Part shown: positions 22,758-33,331 of the stretch, piece after piece
How positions within the stretch are numbered: the stretch's first letter is position 1
How the letters are laid out: each line of letters starts with the position of its first letter
Assembly: GCA_015501605.1 (NCBI GenBank)
Contig: JADNRZ010000009.1
Location: 124,001 to 188,000 of the forward strand
DNA length: 64,000 bases
Reading direction: 5' to 3'
Origin: Panaeolus papilionaceus
Lineage: Eukaryota > Basidiomycota > Agaricomycetes > Agaricales
Translations under genes and position numbers: made by a program
Notes under the pieces: generated by a model
Seen by the model: only the letters and a program-made list of their open reading frames with translations
What the model was told of the DNA's origin: nothing
Database searches by the model: none

Positions 22758-24360
22758 TTAATGAAGTGTTGTTTCATAACCAGGATCAGAGAAATAGTCA
22801 GGTAACGCCTCTTCAACACGCTTGATAACATCCCCAATAGCCTTCTTCGCGCTCAACCTGCAGTCATGGTGCATGTAAGTCGCGCTTCCCCATCGCTCGT
22901 ACTCCTTCTGAACAAGACGCAGCCTGCCGAGTACATCAGCCAAACCCAGGTTCATAACTCCTTCACTCCTCGTTTTCTCCTTCCAAAATTCAAGCCAGGA
23001 CTGCGTGCACCCTTGCTGGTGCCATGTAGCACCACAAGAGGCGGCGTGGTCGAAGGGGAGTGGTGTAAGACGGAGTTTGTCCCAGGTAGACGTCAGACGG
23101 TAATACCCAGCGAGTAGGCGAAGTTGTTGTTCTCGAGAAATGATGAGACGTCCCGTTGAATCAATAGTTCCTTCCTGAGCGTCTTCCGTAACTGAGTCCT
23201 GAGATTGCAGACTTGAGGAACTTGACATGCTTCCACCACTCGAGTTACTTGAGTTGGAGGTAGGAGGTTTCACGACATTGATCGAAATCTTCTTGACCAC
23301 TGTCGCTTTCTGCATAACCTCAAGATAAGCCGCACCCCTCAAAGACCGCAGATCCAGTTCATCTGCCAATGTCATAGCCAGATAGGCATACTGGACAGAT
23401 GTTGCCATGAGCTGTCGAAGAAGGCCAATCATAGTTTCAAGAAGACGGGCGTGGTGACACAATTGGGCAAGACGAATTAATCTGGTAACTTGGTCGGCGA
23501 TAATGGCAGGCGATTGCTTAGGGTTGTGTTGAGAATGCGGAGATCCAAGAATAGGTGAAGGTTTTTGAGTGACATATTTCTGGATCGCGTCTAGTGCCCA
23601 TGTTTCCAGAGACTTGAACGAGTACTTGTTGGAGACTCTGCCAATATCGATAAGTAGAGTGATGTTGGCATCGGATGATGTGACCAAGGCGAGCTCTGGT
23701 GGTCTAGCGATAGTTCGACCGTTAACCTCGTCAACCCTTGCACGGAGATATATTTGGGACGTACAGAGCGTAAAGTGCCCAGAGGAAGTGTTTGAATTCC
23801 TCGGGTGTGTCACCGACAAGCATAATGGGATTCCTGTCAGAATATCCCTCGACTGTGTTCTGGCCTTGAGGCAGAGAGAACATCGTCTTGAAACTTGAAG
23901 AATCTCTGCTCAACATAGACCGATGAACCTGTTATAAAGTTATAAAGTTCCATGTCGCTTAAGACGAGAAAGGGCAACACACGTTGAACAGAACGTCCTC
24001 GACCAAGATGATACAGCTCCCATCCTCATAATAGAATTCATCATCACGACGCCAATTGTTCACCCTCTCCACCTGCTTCAGCTGAATCTCGCTTGTAAGC
24101 GACTGCATAGACGAGTCTGGTGATAATGTGTTCATGAGCGTATCCATTTCGGTGTCGGTATCGTTATCATCGTCGTGGCTCTTTGGCATCTTTCCAGGAG
24201 GACGACCACTGGCACCTGTTTGCGGATCAGAATCGCATCGGCCGCGCTTTCGGACCGTGACTGTAGTGACAAGCGTTGATGAACCTGCCACTGGTTCTCC
24301 TCCTGAGCTGCTGAACGAAGGCAACGACGATGATCCCTGCACAGAGCGCCTTCTCGACAT
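22758..24360 (-). CDS. BTB/POZ domain protein, copy 1
   Basis: Exons 23983-24360, 23765-23928 and 22758-23703 give 495 aa. A ~110-residue Ser/Thr-rich, basic N-terminus (RKRGRCDSDPQ) precedes the BTB fold. The BTB fold reads RDDEFYYEDGSCIILVEDVL, then VHRSMLSRDSSSFKTMFSLP, then EEFKHFLWALYAL and SNKYSFKSLETWALDAI. The C-terminal part is helical, with RLLAGYYRLTSTWDKLRL. BTB domains mediate dimerisation and may serve as Cullin-3 adaptors; no partner can be read here. Two further genes (26244-27447 and 31686-32895) have the same plan, the same two intron positions and the same YKFxS(I/L)ETWA core, so the three are paralogues. Copy 1 alone has the long N-terminal extension. It lies head to head with the aldo/keto reductase gene. 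Confidence 0.85.
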
Positions 24361-24687
24361 GCGTTGGGGAAGATTGATATGGTGGGACGTTGCTCACTGT
24401 CTATGGATAGCGGTCGTGGCCAGCTCGTGGTCTATTTGAAAGCCGTGTCCGCTGGGGATGCCAAATCCGTCAACACCACGAGCCTGGGAACAGTCTCAAT
24501 GATGTCCATGCTGCATCATCTCTCTGTCTTATGGCGTTCAGCAACTCAGATATCAGCGTTCTCATATCATCCTGGTGTGGAATCGGTAAATTACCCGGAC
24601 GCCAGGTCTATTTCTGGAACCAGTGAACCGTCGACTGCTTACTCACTGCTTGACTTGGACTTGACAATCAACCACTATTCTTAAACG
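24361..24687. promoter_or_regulatory. shared divergent promoter region (BTB copy 1 / aldo-keto reductase)
   Basis: About 330 bp separate two divergently transcribed start codons, so both promoters must lie here. No specific element was recognised. Confidence 0.45.
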
Positions 24688-26051
24688 ATGCCCTTCCCAG
24701 ATATTACACTGAACGACGGACGCAAGGTAAGTACATAGCCAATGAAATGGAGCTTTATATATCTGACAGGGGTATTTAGATCCCAAGTATCGCTTTTGGG
24801 ACAGGCAGTGTGAATAAAGGGAGGGATATTCACCGCTACGTCGAGAAAGCAATCGAAACTGGCTTCGACCATCTGGACACCGCCCAATGTACCCCAGCAT
24901 CGCTTCTACTAGGTTAAAGGGGCATTACTGACGCTTGGAAACATATACAGTCTACAGGAACGAGGAAAGCATTGCTAAAGCTATCAAAGAAAGCGGCCTG
25001 AGCAGGTCTGACTTCTTTATCACTTCCAAGTACGGGTTTGGAAACATTCGGGATGCATTAACAGCAACTCTCCGTAATGTAGGTTATGTTCAAAACATAC
25101 CCTCATAATATAACCCTCAGAGCTTCTCTAGCTCCAACTACAATTCCTAGACCTCTATCTTATCCATTCACCCACCACTATCGACGACATCGAGTCTACC
25201 TGGAAAGAGTTCGAAAAGATTAGAGAAGAAGGATTAGCCAAGCAAACGAGTTTTCTTATTTTGCTGGCACACCCGCTTATCGTCTTTGCAGGAGCATCGG
25301 TGTTAGCAATTTCGGTGTTGAGGAACTTCAAAAAGTTCTCAAAATCGCCCGTGTCAAACCAGCTGTTAACCAGGTTCGTCTACTCCCTTCGCCCCTGATA
25401 TGTCCCTTTCTCACATCCTTCAGATTCATCTACACCCATACAACTACTCCGAGCACAAGGAACTTCTCAAGTTACATGGTGTGCACGATATCGTCACAGA
25501 AGCATATGGAAGTCTTGCGTTCGTTCCCATATCTCAACATACCACACCTTTTTGTTGACCAAAGGATTCTATTTATAGACCGATAACAACATATCCCAAT
25601 GGACCAGTTGATGCACCTCTCAAGAAAGCTGCTGAAAGACTGGGAGTCACCCCGACACAGGTCGTATTCCTCTGGGTGAAAGCAAAGGGAGCCGTTATCG
25701 TCACGTAGGTCTCAAGTCCATTACACAGTGACTGGTCTCATCTGCCTCCTGCTACAGCACGAGCTCAAGCAAGCAGCATCTCGAAGAATACATGGCAGTT
25801 GGAGACTTGCGTGAGTATGACCAATATTTTAGGTCTGATGTACCCACTTAGCACCATTTACTCTAGCTCCCCTGACACAGGAGGAAATCGCCGCTATTGA
25901 CGAGGCAGGCGCTCAAGGGCCTCCCTCTCGGTTTAAAATCGTTCGCAAATTCGACCTCGTTCGACGAATGAGGATACTGGCTATGGTTCTCATCGCTTTA
26001 CTCACTCTGAAGTTCCTGTTTATGAACTACCTCATGCGAGCTATTCAATAG
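24688..26051 (+). CDS. aldo/keto reductase with C-terminal membrane segment
   Basis: NADPH-dependent oxidoreductase of the AKR superfamily. Nine exons (24688-24726, 24780-24888, 24951-25078, 25132-25241, 25292-25373, 25424-25518, 25579-25704, 25758-25810, 25867-26051) give 308 aa. The catalytic tetrad is visible: Asp in FDHLDTAQ, Tyr in QFYRNE, Lys in FITSKYG and His in LYLIHSP. SIGVSNFG and QIHLHPYNY are the usual barrel motifs. The intron at 25242-25291 uses a GC-AG pair; the frame does not close with any GT donor there. The last ~25 residues are strongly hydrophobic (MRILAMVLIALLTLKFLF), a likely tail anchor, which most soluble AKRs lack. The substrate is unknown. It shares a promoter region with BTB copy 1 and converges on BTB copy 2. 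Confidence 0.88.
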
Positions 26052-26243
26052 AAGAGAAATGCTTTAGGCCCATTACATCTATCTAAATTTGCAACGTCAG
26101 TTAAACGTGTAATGGTATTAAGCAGGTATAAGGGGCATCTTTGACAGATGCCAGCAAACGACCTAGCTAACAAGATATGTATGTAACTACAACTATAACC
26201 AATAGAGATACAGAAATATTCATGCACACATTGACCCATAAAT

Positions 26244-27447
26244 TCAAACAACAAACCGATCCATTAGATTTTCCTCCGTGTCCTGAATCAATTTTTTCGT
26301 GTGTTTCAGCGCACGCTTTCGACACTTCTTCGTCATATCTTGACATCGCATACTATCCGCCGAAATGTCGCCCTTAACCAAAAGGTCAGCAGCAGCACTA
26401 ACAACCCTCAACCTCGTCATATAATCAAACGTCTCGGACTCTGGCTGAACCGGCATCATTGAGTGTCCCAACTCGACATCCGTGATCAACACATGCGTCA
26501 CAGCCTCCCAGCTTGCTCTGCACTCCTGGTTATTGGCTCCACATTCAGCGTGATGGTCAAACCCTGCGAGTTGCTTCCGTAGCTCGGCCTCTGAGCGTGT
26601 TCTGTTGAGGTTATGATATCCAGCCAATAAACGAATCTTTTGCTCCCTGTCGAGTAGTGAGCTATTCCTCCAACTCTCCGACCAAACGGTGAGTACTTGA
26701 TAGTATGCAAGCCCACGGGGTACCTTGAAAGCTGAGTCAAGGTCGTCCAGAGCCCTTAGTACCAGGGCGATTTCTTCCAATGTACCCGCGAGGAGGACAG
26801 AACGCTCCCAGAGTTTCTTCAAATAGTTCGGGAGAGAAAGAAGCCTCCCGCCCGTTGTGGTAACACAGACGCGAGATATCCGGCTGACGTCCTCCAGAGG
26901 AAGGGGTTCGTCGTCGTTGTCGTCTAATTCTTGAATGTCAATCCAGGTCTCCAAGACGGAAGATAGGGTGTTATAAGCCCAGGTTTCTATGGATACGAAG
27001 TGGTATTTGTTGGACATTTCCAAGCAGTCAGTTAGTCTTTTGATATTGTCCCGGGTTATCTCTAATGCAGCAGAGGCTATATCCACAGGCCTAACGCAAA
27101 TCCAGGTAATTCATTCAGAAAGAATATGACAAGGACAGATATAAAGCTCACAAGGCGTATAAAATCCAAAGAAGTGCGCGGATTAGCTTGACGTCGTCTT
27201 GGAGAACCAAAGGGTTCTCATCACTCGTCTCATTATGAGAGGAATCGTTCCCCGGGAGGGTGAACATGTTATGGAACATAGACTCATCTCGTGCGAGCAT
27301 ATGTTTGTGAATCTACAGACTCGCCAACTATGAGATAACAATAGGAATATCATACGAGGCTTTTAAGACCTTGAATAATGTGCCTTGAGCTGAGAGCACG
27401 ATGTTTCCGTCAGGGAAGTAGTACGTTTCGTCTCGTTGAAGGTCCAT
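26244..27447 (-). CDS. BTB/POZ domain protein, copy 2
   Basis: Exons 27370-27447, 27152-27312 and 26244-27090 give 361 aa. The protein starts directly in the BTB fold: MDLQRDETYYFPDGNIVLSA, then IHKHMLARDESMFHNMFTLP, then LLWILYALP and SNKYHFVSIETWAYNTL. The C-terminal helical part includes REQKIRLLAGYHNLNRTRS. Both introns sit where those of copies 1 and 3 sit. The first donor is GTCTTA, which is non-standard, but the splice is required to keep homology with the other copies, and copy 3 also has a GTC donor there. No function beyond the BTB interaction fold is readable. Its 3' end faces the aldo/keto reductase 3' end, with 192 bp between them. Confidence 0.82.
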
Positions 27448-28014
27448 TCTTCAAGACTCAAGAGAGGTATCGAGGGGTGTGCCCAAAGGGATGTTCCAGA
27501 GAGTAAAAATTAAGCACTGCCGGCGCAAGCGTCTAGCTTTAACCGCCTTCAAGCTTTGTAGTACTCTACGAAAGCCTGTTGACGACGAAAGTTGTAACGA
27601 ATGTAATGGGCTATGAAGGCAGGTAATACAATAACTGAGAATCGACGTTACCATTTGGGGAACTCCAGATATTCAAACTCCGATTGAGTATTTAGGGGTT
27701 TGATGGGCTCAATTAAGCTTCGATGCCTGACAGTGACAGAGACTCTGAAGGGCGCCAACCCGACCCATGCATGTACGCGACGTTCGATGTGGCGCTTAGA
27801 CCCTAATTTGTGACAAGCGTATCTCCTAGCGTTCGGTTACTCAAGTTTAACAGCCAAAAGTGATTACGTGTATTTCACAAAAGCCAGATAAGTAATTTAC
27901 AAGTTATTCTGTATGGATAAAAGATAGCTCGAAGCGACATAAAAGGGAGGCGAGGTAGATATATTTAGACAATTAGTGTATAGAGTTTTGATCTGGGAAT
28001 CAAAATCTGAGGAC
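27448..28014. other. intergenic
   Basis: Promoter side of BTB copy 2. No gene recognised. Confidence 0.35.
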
Positions 28015-28140
28015 GGGGGCTGGAACAAGATGCAGCGCGTGGGCCTCTTGTTACCGTCGGTGTCGAAACAGACGTTGTGCGACCACCAAGTGACGTCCAC
28101 ATCAAGGGTGTAGTTATTTCCCACGCATTCGACGCACACA
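28015..28140 (-). pseudogene. Tyr/Trp-rich family, member 2, short fragment
   Basis: Only the last conserved block survives: GNNYTLDVDVTWWSHNVCFD followed by TDGNKRP on the minus strand. The sequence on either side does not match the family, so this is a relic of about 40 codons. It lies next to two further family copies at 28.6 and 29.5-30.1 kb. Confidence 0.65.
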
Positions 28141-28571
28141 TCGACTCGATATCGTCGGTACACCGTGGCGTGAGGAAACCGACAGTATGTCGCCATAATT
28201 TTAGTCAAGGTAAATGATGAAGGCTTCAAGTAATTCCATCACCTGAGTCTTGGTTCAGGAAATCGAAATCATCATCTTGCAAATCGGAAAATTCCATTAA
28301 AGCAGGAACTCGAACAGATTTCCATGCATCGAAAAGAACGAGGAAGTGATATTCAGACGCTAAATAGACACAGGAACTGGATGTATGTAATTTAATGTTT
28401 ATTGGTTACTAAATATGTATTCTTGTCAGGGATTCGAGATTGGGGTAACACAAGAATGCCTGAGGTCGGAGTAGCCGTGAAAAGACACACTCCCTTAACC
28501 TCTGAATCGAGTTTCAGTGATGCTATCAAAATGACCAGAAAAAGAAAAAACTTACCCATTACGTCGCATGA
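28141..28571. other. intergenic
   Basis: No gene recognised between two family remnants. Confidence 0.35.
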
Positions 28572-28880
28572 TTACTCGCGAGGAGGTGATTTCATCCTCT
28601 CCGCATGAATGTGCGTGATGATGGGCTCCTTCTTGTCATTGGTGTCGACGCAGACGCTATGCCTGTACCAAGTGACGTCGACGTTGAGGCTGTACTTGTC
28701 GTTATCTTGATCGAAGAAGACGTAGTTCCTGGTCAATTTGCAGTCAATTGTCGGCTTGTAGTTGTAGTAGCCGAAGTATTTCCACCCGAGTTGGTATTCC
28801 GTGATATCGACCTTGTCCGAGGCCAGGCGGTGGAATTGCGATGCCAATCTGACGTCGATGAATGTAGTGTTGAGAATGCG
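28572..28880 (-). pseudogene. Tyr/Trp-rich family, member 3, 5'-truncated copy
   Basis: Homologous to the C-terminal half of the intact copy at 29529-30107. It reads FIDV, then KVDITEYQLGWKYFGYYNY, RNYVFFDQDNDKYSLNVDV, TWYRHSVCVDT and KKEPIITHIHAERM, ending in PPRE (the intact copy ends in PPGQ). The N-terminal block with the EYTN and NGKKYR motifs is absent upstream, so the gene lost its 5' half. A short ATG-started frame from 28847 is possible but probably not functional. Confidence 0.65.
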
Positions 28881-29528
28881 AGATGCATATTAATCGCTTC
28901 ACCTTATTATGTTTTGCATTAAAAAAGGATGGTATCTCTGCATTCGAGAGGTACTATCTAGTAGTCAATACAACCCCGCCACCTGTCAATGTTATGCTGC
29001 AGCTAGGAGCCTGCGATTTACGTATATATGCACCCACAGTGCGGTTAAGATACCGATAAGCTTCCTCTGACCATCGAATGTGATTCATAGCCGTTCAGTG
29101 TTATGTGTTATATGGAGAAATCAACTGCCACGAATATCCCTGTTGACACCTGCGCTGCATGTTGTTCTGTTCAAATCGCCCAAGTTCTTAAAATGTGTCC
29201 GACAATTTCTCCATATAACCTGGATCCGTCAGTCCTTTGACAACAACAACTATACTCTACAAAACAAAAAAGAGCTCGAATCTTCAAATCGAAAAGACAC
29301 TGATGGCGTCATACAACCTAAAGCTATGTACAAGAGTCTGAATATATGTTTAAAGAAATCGTGGGTGGAATGGCACTCTTGTCATGGCCTCAGCGGAGGT
29401 TGACAAATGGACCTAGTCACTACAGGATCCGCGTAGGTATCATAATCCATTGACTAAGACAGGGGATCGTAAGTCAGGGTCTCTATCCCGTTGGATCAAA
29501 TATGTCAACCTACCTGCCACACGCTATG
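28881..29528. other. intergenic
   Basis: AT-rich, nothing recognised. Confidence 0.35.
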
Positions 29529-30107
29529 TCATTGGCCTGGAGGTGGCGCCCATCTTTCCGCATAAATCTTCGTGATGATGGGCTCCTTATTATCAACGGT
29601 GTCGAAGCAGACGGCGTGTCGCCACCAAGTGCAGTTGACGTTAAGGCCATAGCCATAGCCATCCTGATCGTAGAAGTTGTAACTCCAGGCCACGTTGCAG
29701 GAAATCGTCAGTCTGTAGTTGTAGTACCCCGCATGGTTCCAGCCGAGTTGGTACTCAGTGATATTGACCTTGTCTTTGACTTGCTGGGAGGGGCTGTAGT
29801 AGACCCCATCATGATACGTCCAGTAGACGTCGATATGGTGCTGGTATGGCGCCCAATCCTTTTGGATGTGATGGTTGCCTCCAGAGCTCGTCTTGACATC
29901 AGAAGAGTCAGGATCCGAATCCTTGAAGCCCTGTACGATTTTCTTGGCCTCCTCGAAGTCTTCGTCAGCGGGTATTTCATAGCCGACGCGGTATTTTCTT
30001 CCGTTTCTGTTCGTAAACTCCCTCCATATTGTGCGACTTTCGTCAAGGGGAGCAGCTACGACGGGTACGCGAGTTGCAAGTTGTTCGGGGGCATCTAGCG
30101 TCGACAT
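29529..30107 (-). CDS. Tyr/Trp-rich small protein family, member 4 (intact)
   Basis: Single exon, 192 aa, no signal peptide. Blocks in order are APLDESRTIWREFTNRNGRK, YRVGYEIPADEDFEEAKKIV, QGFKDSDPD, a His/Gln-rich linker that is longer than in the other copies, HHIDVYWTYHDGVYYSP, YQLGWNHAGYYNYRLTI, WSYNFYDQDGYGYGLNV, WWRHAVCFDT and KEPIITKIYAERW. The alternating aromatic pattern of the C-terminal half suggests a beta-sandwich. I do not recognise the family, and nothing in the sequence shows an enzyme motif. The start at 30107 matches the paralogues (MSTLDAPEQ). A TATA box lies about 110 bases upstream. The gene sits in a cluster with two broken copies (28.0 and 28.6 kb). Confidence 0.75.
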   Translation of the reverse strand: MSTLDAPEQLATRVPVVAAPLDESRTIWREFTNRNGRKYRVGYEIPADEDFEEAKKIVQGFKDSDPDSSDVKTSSGGNHHIQKDWAPYQHHIDVYWTYHDGVYYSPSQQVKDKVNITEYQLGWNHAGYYNYRLTISCNVAWSYNFYDQDGYGYGLNVNCTWWRHAVCFDTVDNKEPIITKIYAERWAPPPGQ

Positions 30108-30217
30108 TGCAAATTGGTTTCGTGGATGGTGCGGGTAATTTATCAGATGGAATGCTAGTGGATGTTCAGAGGTTTCAAGTTCTAGTGAATCTGCGTGGAA
30201 TAGGCTTGCCACAGGTA

Positions 30218-30227
30218 TATTTATATA
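30218..30227 (-). promoter_or_regulatory. TATA box of family member 4
   Basis: TATATAAATA on the minus strand about 111 bases before the ATG at 30107. Confidence 0.45.
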
Positions 30228-31685
30228 AAAGTGAGTTTCGGCAAAAGCCAACTTGTTGGCGCACTGTCATACAGAAGTTTAACTTTTGACATACTGCTGC
30301 AGCCGACAGCAAGGAATCGCAATCCATGGTGTATAACCGGTAAAGTTAAACCTCCGCGCCCGTATCACTCAAATCACGACTCAGATGCTCCGTGTAGCTG
30401 CAAACTCTCGAAATCGCCGATCCCTGTAGCAAACTACCATTCCAAGGATACGCCTCACTTCCAAGATTGCCAAATCTTTAGGGCGCTTCCCAGACGATGG
30501 AACCGGAGAAAACAACATGCCGACATTAGCATTACTCCATTCGTCAACAGTCAACACCATCCCGCGGGCAGCGCTGGCCTTGACATCGATGATGCTCCCC
30601 ATGTCTTCTCATCACATGTCCCATTCCCAGTACAACTATATTCAAAAGCAGTGTCATGTCGGATAAATTCAGCATTCGGTGGTTACTGGAGGAAATTCGG
30701 TACTCCATATCTTAACTACTCTTTGTTCCTTTTCATTCTGATATTTACTGGTTAGTCACGTGCCTTGTTAAAGTTCCATTACAAACTACGCCACTGTCAA
30801 TGGGCGCGATATAGGCCCCAAATATACTTGCCCAGGGAGGGCATACGAAAGGTTTTGTGAGGTGAGAAACATCTGCCAAACGGAGTGAAGTGCACGAGTA
30901 TTAGAGGACCTGCAGTAGCTTCTATATATATCAAACTCGCCTCTTCGTTCAAAGTAGACGCTCAAGGTCTAAGAAAAGCATCAGGAACCGACTGAGAACC
31001 GAAGTGTGTTCTGAAACGTTGTCAGGCATTCGCCCAACAATCGCCAGTGATGGACGCACTGATGTTCCGCGGTGTCGATTTTGACTTAGGCGGCAAGTTT
31101 GTAAAACCAACAGCGTGAAGGATCCGGGTTTAAAAAGAAAATTACCTCACATGTACATTCTACCATGATGAGTAGGTCGAAGTCATACCCAGCTCTCTGA
31201 AATCACCGGTTTGCCTTGTACATTCCTTTGTTTTGGCTGGAGTTTAGTTACCCTGCCTTTAGAATGAAGAAAGAAAGTGGCTGCTTGAGCAAAACAGGCT
31301 GTTGGAGTACCAGATGTACGGGTCAAGTGAGAAAATTTGATTGTCTCGATGGGAATTGAGAGATTATTCGGTATCTAGTGGAGGTTAGAGGAAATAGAAA
31401 GGAAAAGGAAACCTGGCAACAGTTTCAGAGAATCGAAGAGTTAAGCACCTATGGACGATGGACGGTGGTTCGAACGCAGACGCTTCGACAGAGAACCGTG
31501 GAACAACTGCTGTAAACTATCAGCGCCTTGTGGATATGAATAAATAGCAATATTCGACGAACCTAATCATCTTGAAGGTCGGTCGTTGGAACTAGTTAGA
31601 CATTAATACCGACATTAGAAGGATACATAACTCAGACAAGAACAGACACTACAGAAATTGTCCATGACAAGGTTGCATTCTGTGG
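30228..31685. other. intergenic, 1.4 kb
   Basis: No gene, RNA or repeat recognised; only short unrelated open frames. Confidence 0.35.
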
Positions 31686-32895
31686 TTAAAACGTAAAGAT
31701 ATCCGAAAGACTAAACTCGGCGATCGCGAGCATCGTATTGACGTTTTGAAACGCATTTACTCTGCACTCGTCCGACATCTCTTCTAGTGCAGCATTTATC
31801 GTGATGTCGGGTAGGTAATCCTTCGCGTCGTAAATGATTTTCAACTTGGTGATATAGTCGACGCAAGCTGACTGGGAAGATTGTCGTGCAGGATAATAAG
31901 CATCGAAAATTCCGGGGAGTGAACACACCATTTTCGTGAATGTAGTCCATGAATCCAGACATGTCGCAGTTTGCTCACAAGTGGATGAGTGCCGATAATG
32001 GGGTAGTTTATCTAGCCTTTCTGCGTTGCATTTTGTCTCCTGAAGCTTGTGGTACCCAGCCAAAAGGTTGACCTTCTGCTCCCGATTGAGCAACGGGGAA
32101 TCTCTCCACGACGCCTGGTTGGCAAGTATGTTGTGATAGACAAGCCCTCGGGGTAGCCTTAGATCGTTCGCCTCAATGATATGGAGGGCACCTGCCAGTT
32201 TGTCCAGCGCAGTCACGTCTTCGAGAAAGAGTTTCCACTTTGCAAAGAGAATACCTTTCAGAGACGAAGCTTGCTCGCTAACTATCTGGTTGGTCATCTT
32301 GGTAACTCGCACCAGCATTCCAAAGGTAAACCCGTGTTGCGTCGTGTCGTGCGCATGCGATGCTTCTTCATCCTCACCAATGTGTTTCATCTCGCTGTCC
32401 AAGAACGCCACACGCAACGTTTCTAATGCCCAAGTTTCGATGGAACCGAAGTGGTATTTGTTTGCCATTTCCAGACAGCGGATGAGTCGATCGATGTTCC
32501 CTCTAGTGATGTCCGAGGCAGCTGAAGCAACAGTCTTTGGTCTGAGCAGCGCCATCTGAGCCACTTGAGAAAGGTAGCTCTGACGCTAACGACTCACAAC
32601 GCATAAAGAATCCATAAAAGCGAATGTATATTTTCTGGCTCGTCTTGAAGAACCAGTGGACTATCGTCGCTAGTTTCATCGTGCTCAGCGTTAGGCAGAG
32701 AAAACATATTATAGAACATGCTTTCATCCCGTGCGAGCATGACTTTGTGAACCTGAAAGGGAGTAAAAACTTGAATAACAAGATAATGAAAACCTTACGA
32801 AGATTGACCTTGAATAATACAGCCCCGGCTGCGATTACTATGTTTCCATCAGTGAAGTAATAATTCTCGTCTCGTTTGTAGGGAACCGCTTCCAT
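31686..32895 (-). CDS. BTB/POZ domain protein, copy 3
   Basis: Exons 32809-32895, 32598-32752 and 31686-32541 give 365 aa. The BTB fold reads KRDENYYFTDGNIVIAAGAV, then VHKVMLARDESMFYNMFSLP, then LLWILYALP and ANKYHFGSIETWALETL. The helical C-terminal part includes REQKVNLLAGYHKLQ. Both intron positions are shared with copies 1 and 2, and the first donor is GTCAAT. The start is the ATG at 32895; the frame is open further upstream but without an ATG. The second-intron acceptor at 32542 was chosen because it gives the ALP junction seen in the other copies. It is closest to copy 2 in length and sequence. Confidence 0.82.
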
Positions 32896-33059
32896 GTTCG
32901 TGTGTGGTTCTCGTGGTTCGTGTATTTTGACCTTCAGCAACGTTCTCGAGGTGATTCAGATTAAAAGACAGCCCCAGAAAAAGCTGGACAACCTGCAGAT
33001 TGTACCGCAGTCGTCCCCACTGCGATGGCTATCAAAACCAAAAGATTGAACAAAAGAAG

Positions 33060-33166
33060 AGGTGCTACCAGGGTTCGAACCTGGGTTTCGGGAAATTCCG
33101 AATTTTCAAACTTCGGTCGAATACCCGATCAAAATCCCGAGTGATGTAACCACTGTTCGGTGCCCT
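33060..33166 (-). tRNA. tRNA-Gln(TTG)-like gene with intron and abnormal 5' half
   Basis: The 3' half is a perfect tRNA: anticodon stem CGGGA, loop TTTTGAT with anticodon TTG, a 34-nt insert after position 37 as in nuclear tRNA introns, then TCCCG. The variable loop, the T arm CCAGG-TTCGAAC-CCTGG and acceptor strand TAGCACC with discriminator T follow, and a TTTT terminator comes four bases later. The 5' half has AGTGGTTACATCAC like a D arm. However, the 5' acceptor strand should read GGTGCTA and instead lies in GAGGGCACCGAA, which cannot pair. The gene is therefore either a tRNA pseudogene or a rearranged copy. The sequence TTCGGTGCCCT (33156-33166), overlapping the broken 5' end, recurs inverted at 33198-33208. 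Confidence 0.5.
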
Positions 33167-33331
33167 CACAATATATCACAACAACAACACCAAACAAAGG
33201 GCACCGAACCAGACTGGTTCACGAGTCTAGATAACCACTACCGTGTCATTCATTTCTTGTCGTCGTACTCTGTGCCGACGGCGTTGTATATCACTATCAG
33301 TCGCGACTGTGAGCTCGTCGTATTGTTCAAA

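Noticed and set aside
22866..23117. Open frames opposite the BTB genes
   Set aside because: Antisense shadows; splice sites and homology support the minus strand.
31440..31500. GGTTCGAAC-like word suggesting a tRNA T loop
   Set aside because: The flanks do not form the 5-bp T stem or an acceptor stem.
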